A stretch of DNA of 38,961 nucleotides from Thermoleophilia bacterium (GTDB lineage: Bacteria > Actinomycetota > Thermoleophilia > UBA2241): assembly GCA_016933475.1 (NCBI GenBank), contig JAFGAW010000097.1:1-38961 (forward strand), written 5' to 3'. The translations under genes and the position numbers were made by a program. Position 1 is the first letter of the stretch. The number at the start of each line of letters is the position of its first letter. Positions 1-9,180 of this stretch are shown here, piece after piece. The notes under the pieces are model-generated. The model saw only the letters and a program-made list of their open reading frames with translations, searched no databases and was not told the origin of the DNA.

Positions 1-426
1 CAGGTCTTTCTCCACCGCGAGGTCGACGAGGTCCCCGACACCGACTCCGGGCGGCGCTACGCCCAGGGCGTCATCGACAACGTCCGGATGGCCAAGGCGA
101 AGGGCGTGAAGATCGCCCTCGGCTCGGACACGGTCTTCACGCCCTTGACGCCCTACGGTGAGTACAGTGCCCGCGAGCTCAAGGCGCTCGTCCAGCACGG
201 CGGCATGACGACGCTCGAGGCTATCGAGGCGGCGACGTACACCGCCGCCCAGGCGCTCGGTATGGCACACCGCCTGGGGTCGATCGAGCCGGGCAAGGCC
301 GCCGACATGCTCGTGGTGACCAAGGATCCGACCGCCAACCCGGAGGTGCTGTACGACGCCGCGAACATCCATTGGGTCATCGCCGGCGGCCGGCTGGCGG
401 TCGAGGAGGGCCGACTCGCCTTCTGA
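1..426 (+). CDS. Amidohydrolase family protein, C-terminal part (5' truncated by window edge)
   Basis: Frame open from base 1; GSDTVFTPLTPYGEYSARELKALVQHGGMTTLEAIEAATYTAAQALGM...GSIEPGKAADMLVV is typical of imidazolonepropionase-like amidohydrolases. Confidence 0.9.
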   Translation, partial: QVFLHREVDEVPDTDSGRRYAQGVIDNVRMAKAKGVKIALGSDTVFTPLTPYGEYSARELKALVQHGGMTTLEAIEAATYTAAQALGMAHRLGSIEPGKAADMLVVTKDPTANPEVLYDAANIHWVIAGGRLAVEEGRLAF

Positions 427-459
427 GCGGCCGCCTCGCCGGCCGAGGCGGCGCTGGAT

Positions 460-1245
460 CTACTGCGCGGGCGGCGCGCCCGCCGCACGGGGGCTTCGTT
501 TGCTGAGTCGGCGCTTCTTCTGGTGAGCGGGCGGCTCTCCCGCTCCGTTCGCTGCCCCGTCCGCTGCCAGGGCTCGCTGCACGGCCGGCTTGAGGAGTTC
601 GAAGGCGTACTCGTCGTCTACGGCGGCGGGGTCGAGCGCGACCTGGAGAGCGAGACCGTCGACCGCGGCGAGCACGAGGCCGGCGGTGGCGAGCAGGCGG
701 CGACGACCCTCCGGGTCGTCGGGGAGGGTCACGCCGCAGGCCTTCAGAGTGATCTCGCGGTACCACTCGTACAGCCTCGCCATGCGGGGCCGCAGTTGGG
801 GGTCGCGCAGGGCGTGCGGGGCGATCTGGAAGAAGGCGCGGTAGGCGTCGATGTCCTCGGCGATCGTCCTCAGGCCGGCGATGTAGGCGCCGACGCGCTC
901 CTCGCCGGGGGGCATCCCGTCGACCGCGGCCACCAGGGCGACGTAGGCGTCGTGTACCAGCGAGTCGAACAGCGTCTCGATCAGACCCGACTTGCTGCCG
1001 AAGTGGTGCGTCACCGACGCCTTCGTCTCGCCCGCCTCGAGGGCGATGCGCTCGATGGTGAGGGCATCGAAGCCGCGCTCGACGAGCAGTCGGCGCGCCG
1101 TCTCGAGGATGCAACGCGCCGTCGGGCTCAGCGTCGAGAGCGGGTTCTCCACGGCCAGCCCGGGGTGCTCGGGTCTCGCGGGGCTCTTCGGCGGTCGTCC
1201 TCTCTTGCGCTGCGGCTGACCGGTCGCGTCGGCGTTCTCCTGCAT
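460..1245 (-). CDS. TetR/AcrR family transcriptional regulator
   Basis: MQENADATG...ARCILETARRLLVERGFDALTIERIALEAGETKASVTHHFGSKSGLIETLFDSLV: TetR HTH; start chosen at ATG 1245 inside the longer ORF. Confidence 0.9.
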   Translation of the reverse strand: MQENADATGQPQRKRGRPPKSPARPEHPGLAVENPLSTLSPTARCILETARRLLVERGFDALTIERIALEAGETKASVTHHFGSKSGLIETLFDSLVHDAYVALVAAVDGMPPGEERVGAYIAGLRTIAEDIDAYRAFFQIAPHALRDPQLRPRMARLYEWYREITLKACGVTLPDDPEGRRRLLATAGLVLAAVDGLALQVALDPAAVDDEYAFELLKPAVQRALAADGAANGAGEPPAHQKKRRLSKRSPRAAGAPPAQ

Positions 1246-1297
1246 GGGCGGGAGTATAGACCCTTGAGTGCGGAGGCGGCGGGCACCGCTCCGGTGG

Positions 1298-1411
1298 AGG
1301 AAGAGCCCGCGCCGTCGAGCTCCGCAAGCCCTCGCCACGGAGGAAGACCCGCCCCGGCGAAATCCGCAGGCCCTCGCGCAGGAAGACCCGCCCCGGTGCC
1401 GAACTCGGCTG
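1298..1411. repeat. Imperfect tandem repeat, about 2.7 copies of a 39-43 bp unit
   Basis: aggaagaSccgc... copies begin at 1298, 1341 and 1380 (aggaagacccgccccggYg + tccgca(a/g)gccctcgc). Confidence 0.75.
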
Positions 1412-1589
1412 CCAGAGGGGGCTGCCGACGAACCAGTACTCCTTCGGCTCGCTCGACTGGTCATTCCGTATCGCCGGCAGCCCCTTCGCCGCCCCGGGAG
1501 CGGGGCGGGAGGGGCTGCAGCGCCGCGCGACGTACATTCGGGAGGGGCCGCAGGGCCGCGCGGCGCGCGGCGGGGCGGCCCCTGCCAGG

Positions 1590-1617
1590 TTGACTTGCGG
1601 TGCGCGGCGCGCATAAT
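1590..1617 (+). promoter_or_regulatory. Predicted sigma70-type promoter for ftsE operon
   Basis: TTGACT (1590-1595), 16-nt spacer, CATAAT (1612-1617), about 43 bp before the ftsE ATG. Confidence 0.6.
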
Positions 1618-1659
1618 CGGGCGTTGGCCGGCGGCGACCCCGAGAGGAGGAGCCCGCCC

Positions 1660-2373
1660 ATGATCGTCTTCGAAGACGTGACCAAGATCTACGACCCGGA
1701 TGTGGTCGGACTCCAGAATTTCACCTGTCACATCGGCAAGGGCGACTTCGCCTTCCTCGTCGGCGCCTCGGGCTCCGGCAAGTCGACGCTGATCAAGCTC
1801 GTCCTCAAGGAGCTCGAGCCCGACGAGGGCCGCATCCTCGTAGCGGGCCGCAATCTCAACACGCTGTCGCGTCGCAAGGTCCCGCTCCTGCGGCGCAACA
1901 TCGGCTGCGTCTTCCAGGACTTCAAGCTGCTGCCCACCAAGACGGTGTACGAGAACGTCGCCTACGCGCTCGAAGTGGTCGGTGAGCCGCGGCGCTCGAT
2001 CCGCCGCAAAGTGCCCGAGATCCTCAGCCTCGTCGGGCTCTCCGACAAGGTGAACAGCCTGCCCCACGAGATCTCCGGCGGCGAGCAGCAGCGCGTCTCC
2101 GTGGCGCGCGCCTTCGTCAACCATCCGCCGCTGCTCCTCGCCGACGAGCCGACCGGCAACATCGACCCCGACACCGCGATCGGCATCATGCAGCTGCTCG
2201 TGCGCATCAACCGCACGGGCACGACCGTGCTCGTAGCGACCCACGACCGCGCCATGGTCGACCGCATGCGGCGGCGCGTCCTGCAGCTCGACAACGGGCG
2301 CCTCATCCGCGACGAGCGCCGCGGCGGCTACGACCATCCGGTCGAGGCCGAGCCCCTGCTGCAGGAGGTCTGA
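1660..2373 (+). CDS. ftsE: Cell division ATP-binding protein FtsE
   Basis: MIVFEDVTKIYDPDVVGLQNF; Walker A GASGSGKST; signature ISGGEQQRVSVARAF; followed by ftsX. Confidence 0.95.
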   Translation: MIVFEDVTKIYDPDVVGLQNFTCHIGKGDFAFLVGASGSGKSTLIKLVLKELEPDEGRILVAGRNLNTLSRRKVPLLRRNIGCVFQDFKLLPTKTVYENVAYALEVVGEPRRSIRRKVPEILSLVGLSDKVNSLPHEISGGEQQRVSVARAFVNHPPLLLADEPTGNIDPDTAIGIMQLLVRINRTGTTVLVATHDRAMVDRMRRRVLQLDNGRLIRDERRGGYDHPVEAEPLLQEV

Positions 2374-2375
2374 GC

Positions 2376-3287
2376 GTGCGCTTCAGCTTCTTCCTCCGCG
2401 AGGCGCTCGGCTCGATCAGGCGCAACTGGGTCATGACCATGGCCGCCGTCATCACCGTCTTCATCTCGACGGCGATCCTCGGCGCCGTGCTGGTCACCGA
2501 CCGCAACCTCGACCGCGGGGCCACCTCGCTCAAGAACCGGGTCACCATCGAGGTCTTCATCAAGGACGAGGCCGGCCCCGAGGGGCAGCAGGCGCTCGAG
2601 CAGAAGATCGCCGCCATGCCCGAGGTCAAGTCCTTCACCTACATCAGCAAGGACGATGCCCTCGAGCGCTTCAAGGAGCGCTACGGCGACCGCATCGTCG
2701 ACAACCTCCCCATCAACCCGCTGCCGGCCTCGTTCGAGATCCAGGTCAACGACGCCGACCAGGTCGAGGTCGTGGCGCAGCGGTTCTTCGACGACCCCAA
2801 CGTCGACAACGACAAGGGCACGACCAACGGGGTGCAGTACGCCCAGGCGACGGTGCGCAAGATGCTCGGCACCATCAACCTCGTCGAGAAGGTGATGTGG
2901 GTCGTGACCGGCGTTTTCGGCGTCGCCGCCGTGATGCTCATCTCGACCACGGTGCGCCTCTCGATCTTCGCCCGCCGGCGAGAGATCGAGATCATGCGCC
3001 TCGTCGGGGCGACCAACTGGTTCATCCGCTGGCCCTTCGTGCTCGAGGGGTTCATGACCGGGCTCGTGGGCGCGGTGCTGGCGGCGCTCGCGGTCTGGGG
3101 CTCCAACTGGACCATCTTCAACTGGATCAAGAGCACCGACCTCGACTATCTGAGCATCGAGATCTACCCGCTGTGGCTGCAGGCCGGCACCTGGCCGCTG
3201 GGCATGCTCTTCACCCTCGCGCTCCTCGGCGCCGTGCTCGGCTCCGTCGGCAGCATCTTCGCGATGCGCCGTTACCTGAGAGTATAG
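2376..3287 (+). CDS. ftsX: Cell division permease-like protein FtsX
   Basis: MRFSFFLREALGSIRRNWVMTMAAVITVFIS... FtsX topology, 2 bp after ftsE stop. Confidence 0.95.
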   Translation: MRFSFFLREALGSIRRNWVMTMAAVITVFISTAILGAVLVTDRNLDRGATSLKNRVTIEVFIKDEAGPEGQQALEQKIAAMPEVKSFTYISKDDALERFKERYGDRIVDNLPINPLPASFEIQVNDADQVEVVAQRFFDDPNVDNDKGTTNGVQYAQATVRKMLGTINLVEKVMWVVTGVFGVAAVMLISTTVRLSIFARRREIEIMRLVGATNWFIRWPFVLEGFMTGLVGAVLAALAVWGSNWTIFNWIKSTDLDYLSIEIYPLWLQAGTWPLGMLFTLALLGAVLGSVGSIFAMRRYLRV

Positions 3288-3303
3288 GAGGAGGTGCGCG
3301 CCG

Positions 3304-3328
3304 CCCCGGCCTACAGGAAAGGCCGGGG
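3304..3328 (+). other. Perfect 9-bp stem-loop between ftsX and M23 hydrolase gene
   Basis: ccccggcct (3304-3312) / aggccgggg (3320-3328), 7-nt loop, no U-tract. Confidence 0.65.
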
Positions 3329-3353
3329 TTGCCGAAGAACCGTAGAGGACGCC

Positions 3354-4559
3354 ATGCCCCGCCATCGCCGCATCCTCATCGCGCTGATCGCCGTCACAGT
3401 CGGCCTCCTCACCGTGGCCGGCGGCCTTGTCGCCGTGCGGCCGGCGGCCGCCGACGAGCTCTCCGACGTACAGGAGAAGCTGAGTCTCACACGCGAGCGC
3501 ATCGATGCGGCGCGTGCAGAGGCGAAGACCCTCGACGGGCAGCTCGAGAGCCTCGACGCGCGGCTCACCTCGATCGACGGCAAGCTCGCCGCGCTCGGCT
3601 CCGAGATCGCCGTGCTGCAGGAGAAGCTGGACATCACCGAGGAGAAGCTCGCCGTCGTGCGCAAGCAGCTCCGGCTCAAGAAGCTCGAGCTCGCCGGGGC
3701 CGAGCGCGAGCTCGCACTGCAGGAGGCGGCCTTCGAGCAGCGCGTCGTGCTCACCTACAAGACGCGCGAGATCGACTACCTCGACATCGTCCTCGAATCG
3801 AGCAGCTTCGACGACCTCGTGACCCGCCTGCGCCTCGTGCGCGAGCTCGTCGGCAGCGACAACGACCTCGTCGCTCAGCTCGAGAAGACGCGCGCCAGGG
3901 TCGAGCGCGAGAAGACCGAGGTCGCCGACCGCGAGCAGGAGGTCTCGGACCTCGCCCACGAGTTGCAGACGCAGAACGACCGCCTGCTCGCGCTGCAGGC
4001 TGCCGAGCAGCAGCAGCGCGCCGAGGCGGCGGCGGCGCGTGCGGACAAGGGGCAGGCGCTCGCCGCCGTCGAGCAGAACCTCGAGGAGCTCGAGAAGCAG
4101 GAGCGCGACCTCCTCGCCGAGAGCCGGGCGCTGGCCAGCGTCATCAGCGGCGGCTCGTCCAGCGGCGGCGGCAGCGGCGTGCTCATCTGGCCCTGCAGCG
4201 GCACCGTCGTCTCCGATTTCGGCTGGCGCACCCACCCGATCCTCGGCATCGAGCTCTTCCACACCGGCATCGACATCGCCGCCCCGTACGGCACGCCCAT
4301 CAAGGCCGCCGCGAGCGGCAAGGTCACCATGGCGGCCTGGTACGGGGGCTACGGCAACTGCACGATCATCGACCACGGCGACGGGCTCTCGACGCTGTAC
4401 GCGCATGAGAGCTCCTTCAAGGTCGGCACCGGGCAGAGCGTCTCCCAGGGCCAGCTGATCGGGTACGTGGGGTCGACGGGGCTGTCCACCGGCCCGCATC
4501 TGCACTTCGAGACGCGGGTCAATGGAGAGCCGGTCGACCCGATGAGGTATCTTCCCTGA
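3354..4559 (+). CDS. EnvC-like murein hydrolase activator: coiled coil plus M23 peptidase (LytM) domain
   Basis: Signal peptide, long coiled coil, then GWRTHPILGIELFHTGIDIAAPYGTPIKAAASGKV...GLSTGPHLHFETRVNGEPVDPMRYL. Confidence 0.93.
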   Translation: MPRHRRILIALIAVTVGLLTVAGGLVAVRPAAADELSDVQEKLSLTRERIDAARAEAKTLDGQLESLDARLTSIDGKLAALGSEIAVLQEKLDITEEKLAVVRKQLRLKKLELAGAERELALQEAAFEQRVVLTYKTREIDYLDIVLESSSFDDLVTRLRLVRELVGSDNDLVAQLEKTRARVEREKTEVADREQEVSDLAHELQTQNDRLLALQAAEQQQRAEAAAARADKGQALAAVEQNLEELEKQERDLLAESRALASVISGGSSSGGGSGVLIWPCSGTVVSDFGWRTHPILGIELFHTGIDIAAPYGTPIKAAASGKVTMAAWYGGYGNCTIIDHGDGLSTLYAHESSFKVGTGQSVSQGQLIGYVGSTGLSTGPHLHFETRVNGEPVDPMRYLP

Positions 4560-4587
4560 CGGACCCGTCACCTCGGTGACGGGCGTC
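4558..4587 (+). terminator. Terminator/attenuator-like hairpin overlapping the stop of the M23 gene
   Basis: gacg(ga)cccgtcac-ctcg-gtgacggg-cgtc, followed by pyrimidine-rich cttctctctct. Confidence 0.5.
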
Positions 4588-4616
4588 AGACTTCTCTCTC
4601 TACGGAGGTGACGAAC

Positions 4617-5786
4617 GTGCGCGCCCTCAAGACGGGCATCGTGGTGGTGCTCATCGCCCTCGGGTTCCTGGGCGGCTTCTTCGTCGGCTGGGCGCTCAAC
4701 GACGCCGGCGTCGTGCGCCTGAGCGGGGGCGGCGACGCGGCCGGTGAGATCTCTGCGCTGCAGGAGCGCATCCTCGAGGAGCTCGACGACCGCTACTACC
4801 GCGAGGTCGACGCCGACGAGCTCAAGGAGGGCAGCATCAAGGGCATGCTGCAGGCGCTGGACGACCCGTACACCGCCTTCCTCAACGCCGACGAGACCCA
4901 GCGCCTGCGCGAGCAGACCGAGGGTGAGTACTCGGGCATCGGAGCGGCGCTCGAGAAGAAGAACGGCGCCCTCGTGATCACCCGCGTCTTCGAGGGCTCC
5001 CCGGCGGCCGAGGCCGGTCTCGGGCCCGGCGACGCGATCGTGAGCGTCGACGGCGAGAGCACGGCCGATGCCGCCATCGAGACCAGCATCTCGCGCATCA
5101 AAGGCGAGGCCGGCACCGAGGTCGAGCTCGAGGTGCGGAAGAAGGGCGAGAAGACGACCGCGGCGCTCACCGTCACGCGGCGCACGATCGCGATCCCGCA
5201 GACCGAGACCAGGATGCTTCTCGTCGACGGCACGAAGGTCGGCTATGTCCAGCTCTACGACTTCTCCGAGGGCGCCGGTGATACGGTCCGCGAGAATGTC
5301 GAGGGGCTGATCGACGACGGCGCCGAGGCCGTGATCCTCGACCTGCGCTACAACGGTGGAGGCCTGCTCTCCGAGGCGGTCGACGTGTCCAACGTCTTCC
5401 TCGACGGCGTCGTCGTCTCGACCAAGGGCCGCAACTCCCCGCTCGAGGTCTTTGAGGCGCAGGAGGAGGTCGAGACCGACGTCCCGCTCGTCGTGCTGGT
5501 CAACGAGTACACGGCGAGCGCCTCCGAGATCGTCGCCGCCGCCGTCCAGGACCGCGACCGCGGCACCATCGTCGGCAAGACGACCTTCGGCAAGGGCAGG
5601 GTGCAGGCGATCGTGCCGCTGGAGGACGGCGCCAGCCTGCGGCTGACGACGGCCGTCTACTACACGCCCGCCGGCAGGGACATCAATGAGAAGGGCGTCG
5701 AGCCCGACGTGAGGGCGGTCGACGACCCCGACACGCTGCGCGACGAGGCGCTCCAGCGAGCCCTGTCGATCGTCGGCGCCGACTGA
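4617..5786 (+). CDS. S41 family C-terminal processing peptidase (CtpA-like) with PDZ domain
   Basis: PDZ GSPAAEAGLGPGDAIVSVDGES; VILDLRYNGGGLLSEAVDVSNVFL; EYTASASEIVAAAVQD; GTIVGKTTFGKGRVQ. Start set at GTG 4617 because GTG 4608 lies in the SD. Confidence 0.93.
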   Translation: MRALKTGIVVVLIALGFLGGFFVGWALNDAGVVRLSGGGDAAGEISALQERILEELDDRYYREVDADELKEGSIKGMLQALDDPYTAFLNADETQRLREQTEGEYSGIGAALEKKNGALVITRVFEGSPAAEAGLGPGDAIVSVDGESTADAAIETSISRIKGEAGTEVELEVRKKGEKTTAALTVTRRTIAIPQTETRMLLVDGTKVGYVQLYDFSEGAGDTVRENVEGLIDDGAEAVILDLRYNGGGLLSEAVDVSNVFLDGVVVSTKGRNSPLEVFEAQEEVETDVPLVVLVNEYTASASEIVAAAVQDRDRGTIVGKTTFGKGRVQAIVPLEDGASLRLTTAVYYTPAGRDINEKGVEPDVRAVDDPDTLRDEALQRALSIVGAD

Positions 5787-5793
5787 GGTCTCC

Positions 5794-7809
5794 GTGACGC
5801 GACGGGAGCGCACGGGCCCGGCCGCGGCGCCGCTGCCGTACCGCGTCGCGCGCTGGGGCAAGTTCTGGTCGCTCGAGCCCGTCTTCGGCGACGAGCGCGC
5901 CTGCCTCACCGCCAAGGGAGGCCTGCCGCCGCGCCTCGACGACCTGGTCCTCGCGGTGCCGGTGCACGGCGACCGGCGGCGTATCGTCGAGGTGCTCGGG
6001 CCGGCCGACGACCTGGCCGCCGTCCTCCGCGCCCTGCTGTGGGCGAAGGGTGTGCGGCAGGGGTTCGGCGACGACGTGGCCGACGAGGCGGCGACCGTCG
6101 CGGCGCGTGCCGCGCGCGAGGACGACGGCCGCCGCGACGTCGTCGGCCTGCCGACCTTCACCATCGACCCCGACACGGCGCGCGACTTCGACGACGCGAT
6201 CTCGGTCGCCGCCGAGCCCGGCGGCGGATACCGCGCCCACGTCCACATCGCCGACGTCTCGTACTTCGTCGACGAGGACGGCGCGATCGACCGCGAGGCG
6301 CGGCGGCGCACGTCGAGCGTGTACCTGCCGCTCTTCGCCGAGCCGATGCTGCCGGCGGCACTCTCGAGCGACCTTTGCAGCCTCGTGCCGCGGCAGCCGC
6401 GCAAGTGCATGACGGTCGAGTTCACCTTCGACGCGCAGGGACGGCGCACGGCGGTGCAGTTCTACCGCTCGCTGATCCGCAGCGATCACCGCCTCACGTA
6501 CGGCTTCGCCGACGCGGTGCTGGCCGCGCACGGCGCCGACGGCGCGGCCCTCGGGCTGCTGCGGGCGGGTGCGGGGCGCGAGGCGGCGGCGGAGGCCGCC
6601 GCGGCGCGCCCGACGCCGTCGGAGCTCGAGACGCTGCGCGCGGCCACGCCGGCCCCGGCCGTGCCCGACGCGACCACCGAGGCCGACGAGGCGCTCGTCG
6701 TGCAGCTCCGCCTCGCCTACGAGCTCGCCGTCGTGCTGCGCCGCCGTCGCTTCGCCCGCGGCGCCCTCGTGCTCGGCTCGTTCGAGCCCGAGTACCGCTT
6801 CACCGCGGCCGGCGAACTGCTCGGCGCCGCCGCGCGCCCGGAGACGGCCTCGCACGCTCTCGTCGAGGAGTTCATGCTGGCCGCCAACGAGGCGGTCGCC
6901 GAGTTTCTCCTCAAGCGCCGCGCGTCGGCCATCTACCGCGTCCACGAGCCGCCCGACCGCGCCAGCGCCGTCGAGCTCTGGGAGGCGCTCGAGGAGCTGG
7001 GGCTGCGCGTGCCCCCGCTGCCCGGGGGGGAGCACCTCGAGGCCGGTCGGCTGGCGGCGGCCTACGGCCGGCTCACCCGGGTCGTCGCCGAGACCGTGGC
7101 CCGCGAGGGGCGCGGGCGGATCGCCTTCGGGCAGCGCGTCCTGCGCTCGCTCAAGCAGGCCCGCTACGCGCCTGCGAACCTCGGCCACTTCGGGCTCGCG
7201 AGCCCGGCGTACCTGCACTTCACGTCGCCGATCCGCCGCTACCCCGACCTCGTCGTGCACCGCGCCGTGGCGCGCGAGATCGCCGCCGCCGGCGCGCCGC
7301 CCTCGGCCGACGAGCTGCTCGGCGTCGCCGAGGCCTGCTCGACGGTCGAGCGCGAGTTCTCGCGCCTCGAGCTCGACGCCGACGCCGTTGCCCTCTCCTT
7401 CCTGCTCGACGCGCGGCTCACCCGGGAGGGCTGGGAGACCGAGTTCGAGGGCGAGATCGTCGGCTTTGTGGCCAGCGGGGTCTTCGTCCACTTCGGCGGC
7501 TGCTACGAGGGCTTCCTGCCGCTCCGCCGCCTGGGGACGGAGCGCTACCATCTGAGCGACCACGAGACCGCCCAGGTCGGCGACGACAGCGGGCGCCGCT
7601 TGCGGCTCGGCGATCCCATCCGCGTGCGCGTCGAGCGCGTCGACCGCCTGCGCGGCAGGGTCGACCTCGTGCCGGCGGTCGAGCCGGGGCAGGGGCCGCA
7701 GACCCGGCCCGGCCGGACCCCGGCGCGGCGCACGACCGGCGGCCGCCCGCCGCGCCGCCGCCGGCCCGGCCGCGGCGGCCCCTTGACGCCGCCGCCGCGG
7801 AGTGGGTAG
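5794..7809 (+). CDS. rnr: RNB-domain exoribonuclease (RNase R/II family) with S1 domain and Arg/Gly-rich tail
   Basis: TIDPDTARDFDDAISV, HVHIADVSYFVDEDGAIDREARRRTSSVYLP, HFGLASPAYLHFTSPIRRYPDLVVHR. Confidence 0.9.
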   Translation: MTRRERTGPAAAPLPYRVARWGKFWSLEPVFGDERACLTAKGGLPPRLDDLVLAVPVHGDRRRIVEVLGPADDLAAVLRALLWAKGVRQGFGDDVADEAATVAARAAREDDGRRDVVGLPTFTIDPDTARDFDDAISVAAEPGGGYRAHVHIADVSYFVDEDGAIDREARRRTSSVYLPLFAEPMLPAALSSDLCSLVPRQPRKCMTVEFTFDAQGRRTAVQFYRSLIRSDHRLTYGFADAVLAAHGADGAALGLLRAGAGREAAAEAAAARPTPSELETLRAATPAPAVPDATTEADEALVVQLRLAYELAVVLRRRRFARGALVLGSFEPEYRFTAAGELLGAAARPETASHALVEEFMLAANEAVAEFLLKRRASAIYRVHEPPDRASAVELWEALEELGLRVPPLPGGEHLEAGRLAAAYGRLTRVVAETVAREGRGRIAFGQRVLRSLKQARYAPANLGHFGLASPAYLHFTSPIRRYPDLVVHRAVAREIAAAGAPPSADELLGVAEACSTVEREFSRLELDADAVALSFLLDARLTREGWETEFEGEIVGFVASGVFVHFGGCYEGFLPLRRLGTERYHLSDHETAQVGDDSGRRLRLGDPIRVRVERVDRLRGRVDLVPAVEPGQGPQTRPGRTPARRTTGGRPPRRRRPGRGGPLTPPPRSG

Positions 7810-7818
7810 GTAGGTCAT

Positions 7819-7845
7819 ATGTCGAAGCGACGCAGACGGAAGTAG
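7819..7845 (+). CDS. Candidate micro-ORF MSKRRRRK (leader-peptide-like) just before smpB
   Basis: atg tcg aag cga cgc aga cgg aag tag; purine-rich gtaggtagg upstream. Confidence 0.3.
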   Translation: MSKRRRRK

Positions 7846-7854
7846 GCGGCCCGC

Positions 7855-8325
7855 GTGCCGAGAGAGCAGGGGCAGAAGTCCGTGGCCGTCAACCGCAAGG
7901 CGCGGCACGACTACTTCATCGACGAGACCCTCGAGGCCGGCCTCGTGCTGGTCGGCACCGAGGTGAAGTCGCTGCGCGAGGGGCGGGTCACGCTGCGCGA
8001 CAGCTACGCCGAGATCAGGGGCGACGAGCTCTACCTCGTCGGGGTCCACATCCCCATCTACGCCGAGGGCGGCATCTGGAACCACGAGCCGCTGCGCCCG
8101 CGCAAGCTGCTGCTGCACCGGCGCGAGCTCGACCGCTTGGCCGTCAAGGTCAAGGAGCGCGGCTACACCCTGGTCCCGACCAAGATCTACTTCAAGGACG
8201 GACGGGCCAAGGTGGAGATAGGCCTCGCCCGGGGCAAGAAGCAGTACGACAAGCGTCAGGACATGGCGCGCCGTGACGCGCAGCGCTCCGTCGAGCGGGC
8301 GCTGCGGGGCCGCGGCGAGGAGTGA
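7855..8325 (+). CDS. smpB: SsrA-binding protein SmpB
   Basis: VNRKARHDYFIDETLEAGLVLVGTEVKSLREGRVTLRDSYAEIRGDELYLVGVHIPIY... canonical SmpB; GTG start. Confidence 0.96.
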   Translation: MPREQGQKSVAVNRKARHDYFIDETLEAGLVLVGTEVKSLREGRVTLRDSYAEIRGDELYLVGVHIPIYAEGGIWNHEPLRPRKLLLHRRELDRLAVKVKERGYTLVPTKIYFKDGRAKVEIGLARGKKQYDKRQDMARRDAQRSVERALRGRGEE

Positions 8326-8342
8326 GTCTGGTCGAACAGTGA

Positions 8343-8358
8343 CGCCGCACGTGCGGCG
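8343..8358. promoter_or_regulatory. Perfect 16-bp palindrome cgccgcacgtgcggcg in smpB-pterin dehydratase gap
   Basis: cgccgcac|gtgcggcg. Confidence 0.55.
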
Positions 8359-8380
8359 CCGCGGGGCGGAAGGGGGAGCG

Positions 8381-8659
8381 ATGGAGACGTTGAGCGCGGA
8401 GCGGATCGAGGCGGCGCTCGCCGATCTCGAAGGCTGGGCCTACGAGGGCGGGGAGCTCGTGCGCACCTTCCGCTTCCACGACTTCACCGGGTCGGTCGAG
8501 TTCGTCGAGCGCCTGGCCGAGGTCGCCGAGGGGATGGGGCACCACCCCGACGTCGACATCCGCTACAACAAGGTGATCGTCCACCTTGTGACCCATAGCG
8601 CCGGCGGTGTCACGGCGGCCGACCTCGGGCTCGCCGAGGCGCTCGGGCACATCGCGTAG
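8381..8659 (+). CDS. 4a-hydroxytetrahydrobiopterin dehydratase (pterin carbinolamine dehydratase)
   Basis: LEGWAYEGGELVRTFRFHDFTGSVEFVERLAEVAEGMGHHPDVDIRYNKVIVHLVTHSAGGVTAADLGLA. Confidence 0.92.
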   Translation: METLSAERIEAALADLEGWAYEGGELVRTFRFHDFTGSVEFVERLAEVAEGMGHHPDVDIRYNKVIVHLVTHSAGGVTAADLGLAEALGHIA

Positions 8660-8808
8660 GCGGGCGCCGCGGGGCCACGACTCCGGCGGGCGCGGGCGCT
8701 CCCGCCGCCCGCTGGACGCACCGCGCCGTCCGGCCTTCACGCGGCCTCGTCCCCGCCCGCCGGCGCCCGAACGCCCCGGCGCACCGTGTGCTACACTCCC
8801 GCTCTGCT

Positions 8809-8885
8809 GCCCTCGTAGCTCAGGGGATTAGAGCGCGCGCCTCCGGAGCGCGAGGTCGAAGGTTCGAATCCTTCCGGGGGCACCA
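8809..8885 (+). tRNA. tRNA-Arg (anticodon CCG), CCA end encoded
   Basis: Cloverleaf: gccctcg/cgggggc acceptor, gctc/gagc D stem, cgcgc-ctCCGga-gcgcg anticodon arm, gaagg-ttcgaat-ccttc T arm, ACCA. Confidence 0.95.
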
Positions 8886-9180
8886 ACGTTGTCGGTGCGA
8901 CGGCGTTCCCCCACTCAGCAGGCACCTCTGGTGTCCGCCCGCCCGGTCGCTCTTCCCGATCCAGCATGTTCTCCCGGGAAGGGGCTCGGCCCTGGCGGAC
9001 GCCGCCGCAGCAGCGCGGCCGCAGGCGCGAGTGCCGACGGCGGGAGGACGACCCCGGCGAGCGACCCGGCAGGCGTCGCACGGCGGGCGAGCGTCCGCGC
9101 AGATCGTCCAGGGGCCAGGCCGTCCTCCCTCCGGCCTGCTCCGATCATCCGCCGTACGGACCGCCGGTGCGGCACGTGCT

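Noticed and set aside
2328-6449. 1373-aa minus-strand ORF
   Set aside because: Antisense to ftsX/M23/ctpA/rnr; Asp/Val/Arg-rich composition typical of GC-driven antisense ORFs
5683-8118. 811-aa minus-strand ORF
   Set aside because: Antisense to rnr and smpB, no recognisable motifs
8326-8800. tmRNA (ssrA) gene beside smpB
   Set aside because: No tRNA-Ala-like ends or tag reading frame recognised here
8791-9081. Minus ORF ending LVPPEGFEPSTSRSGGARSNPLSYEGSRAGV
   Set aside because: Well-known false protein arising from the antisense of a tRNA
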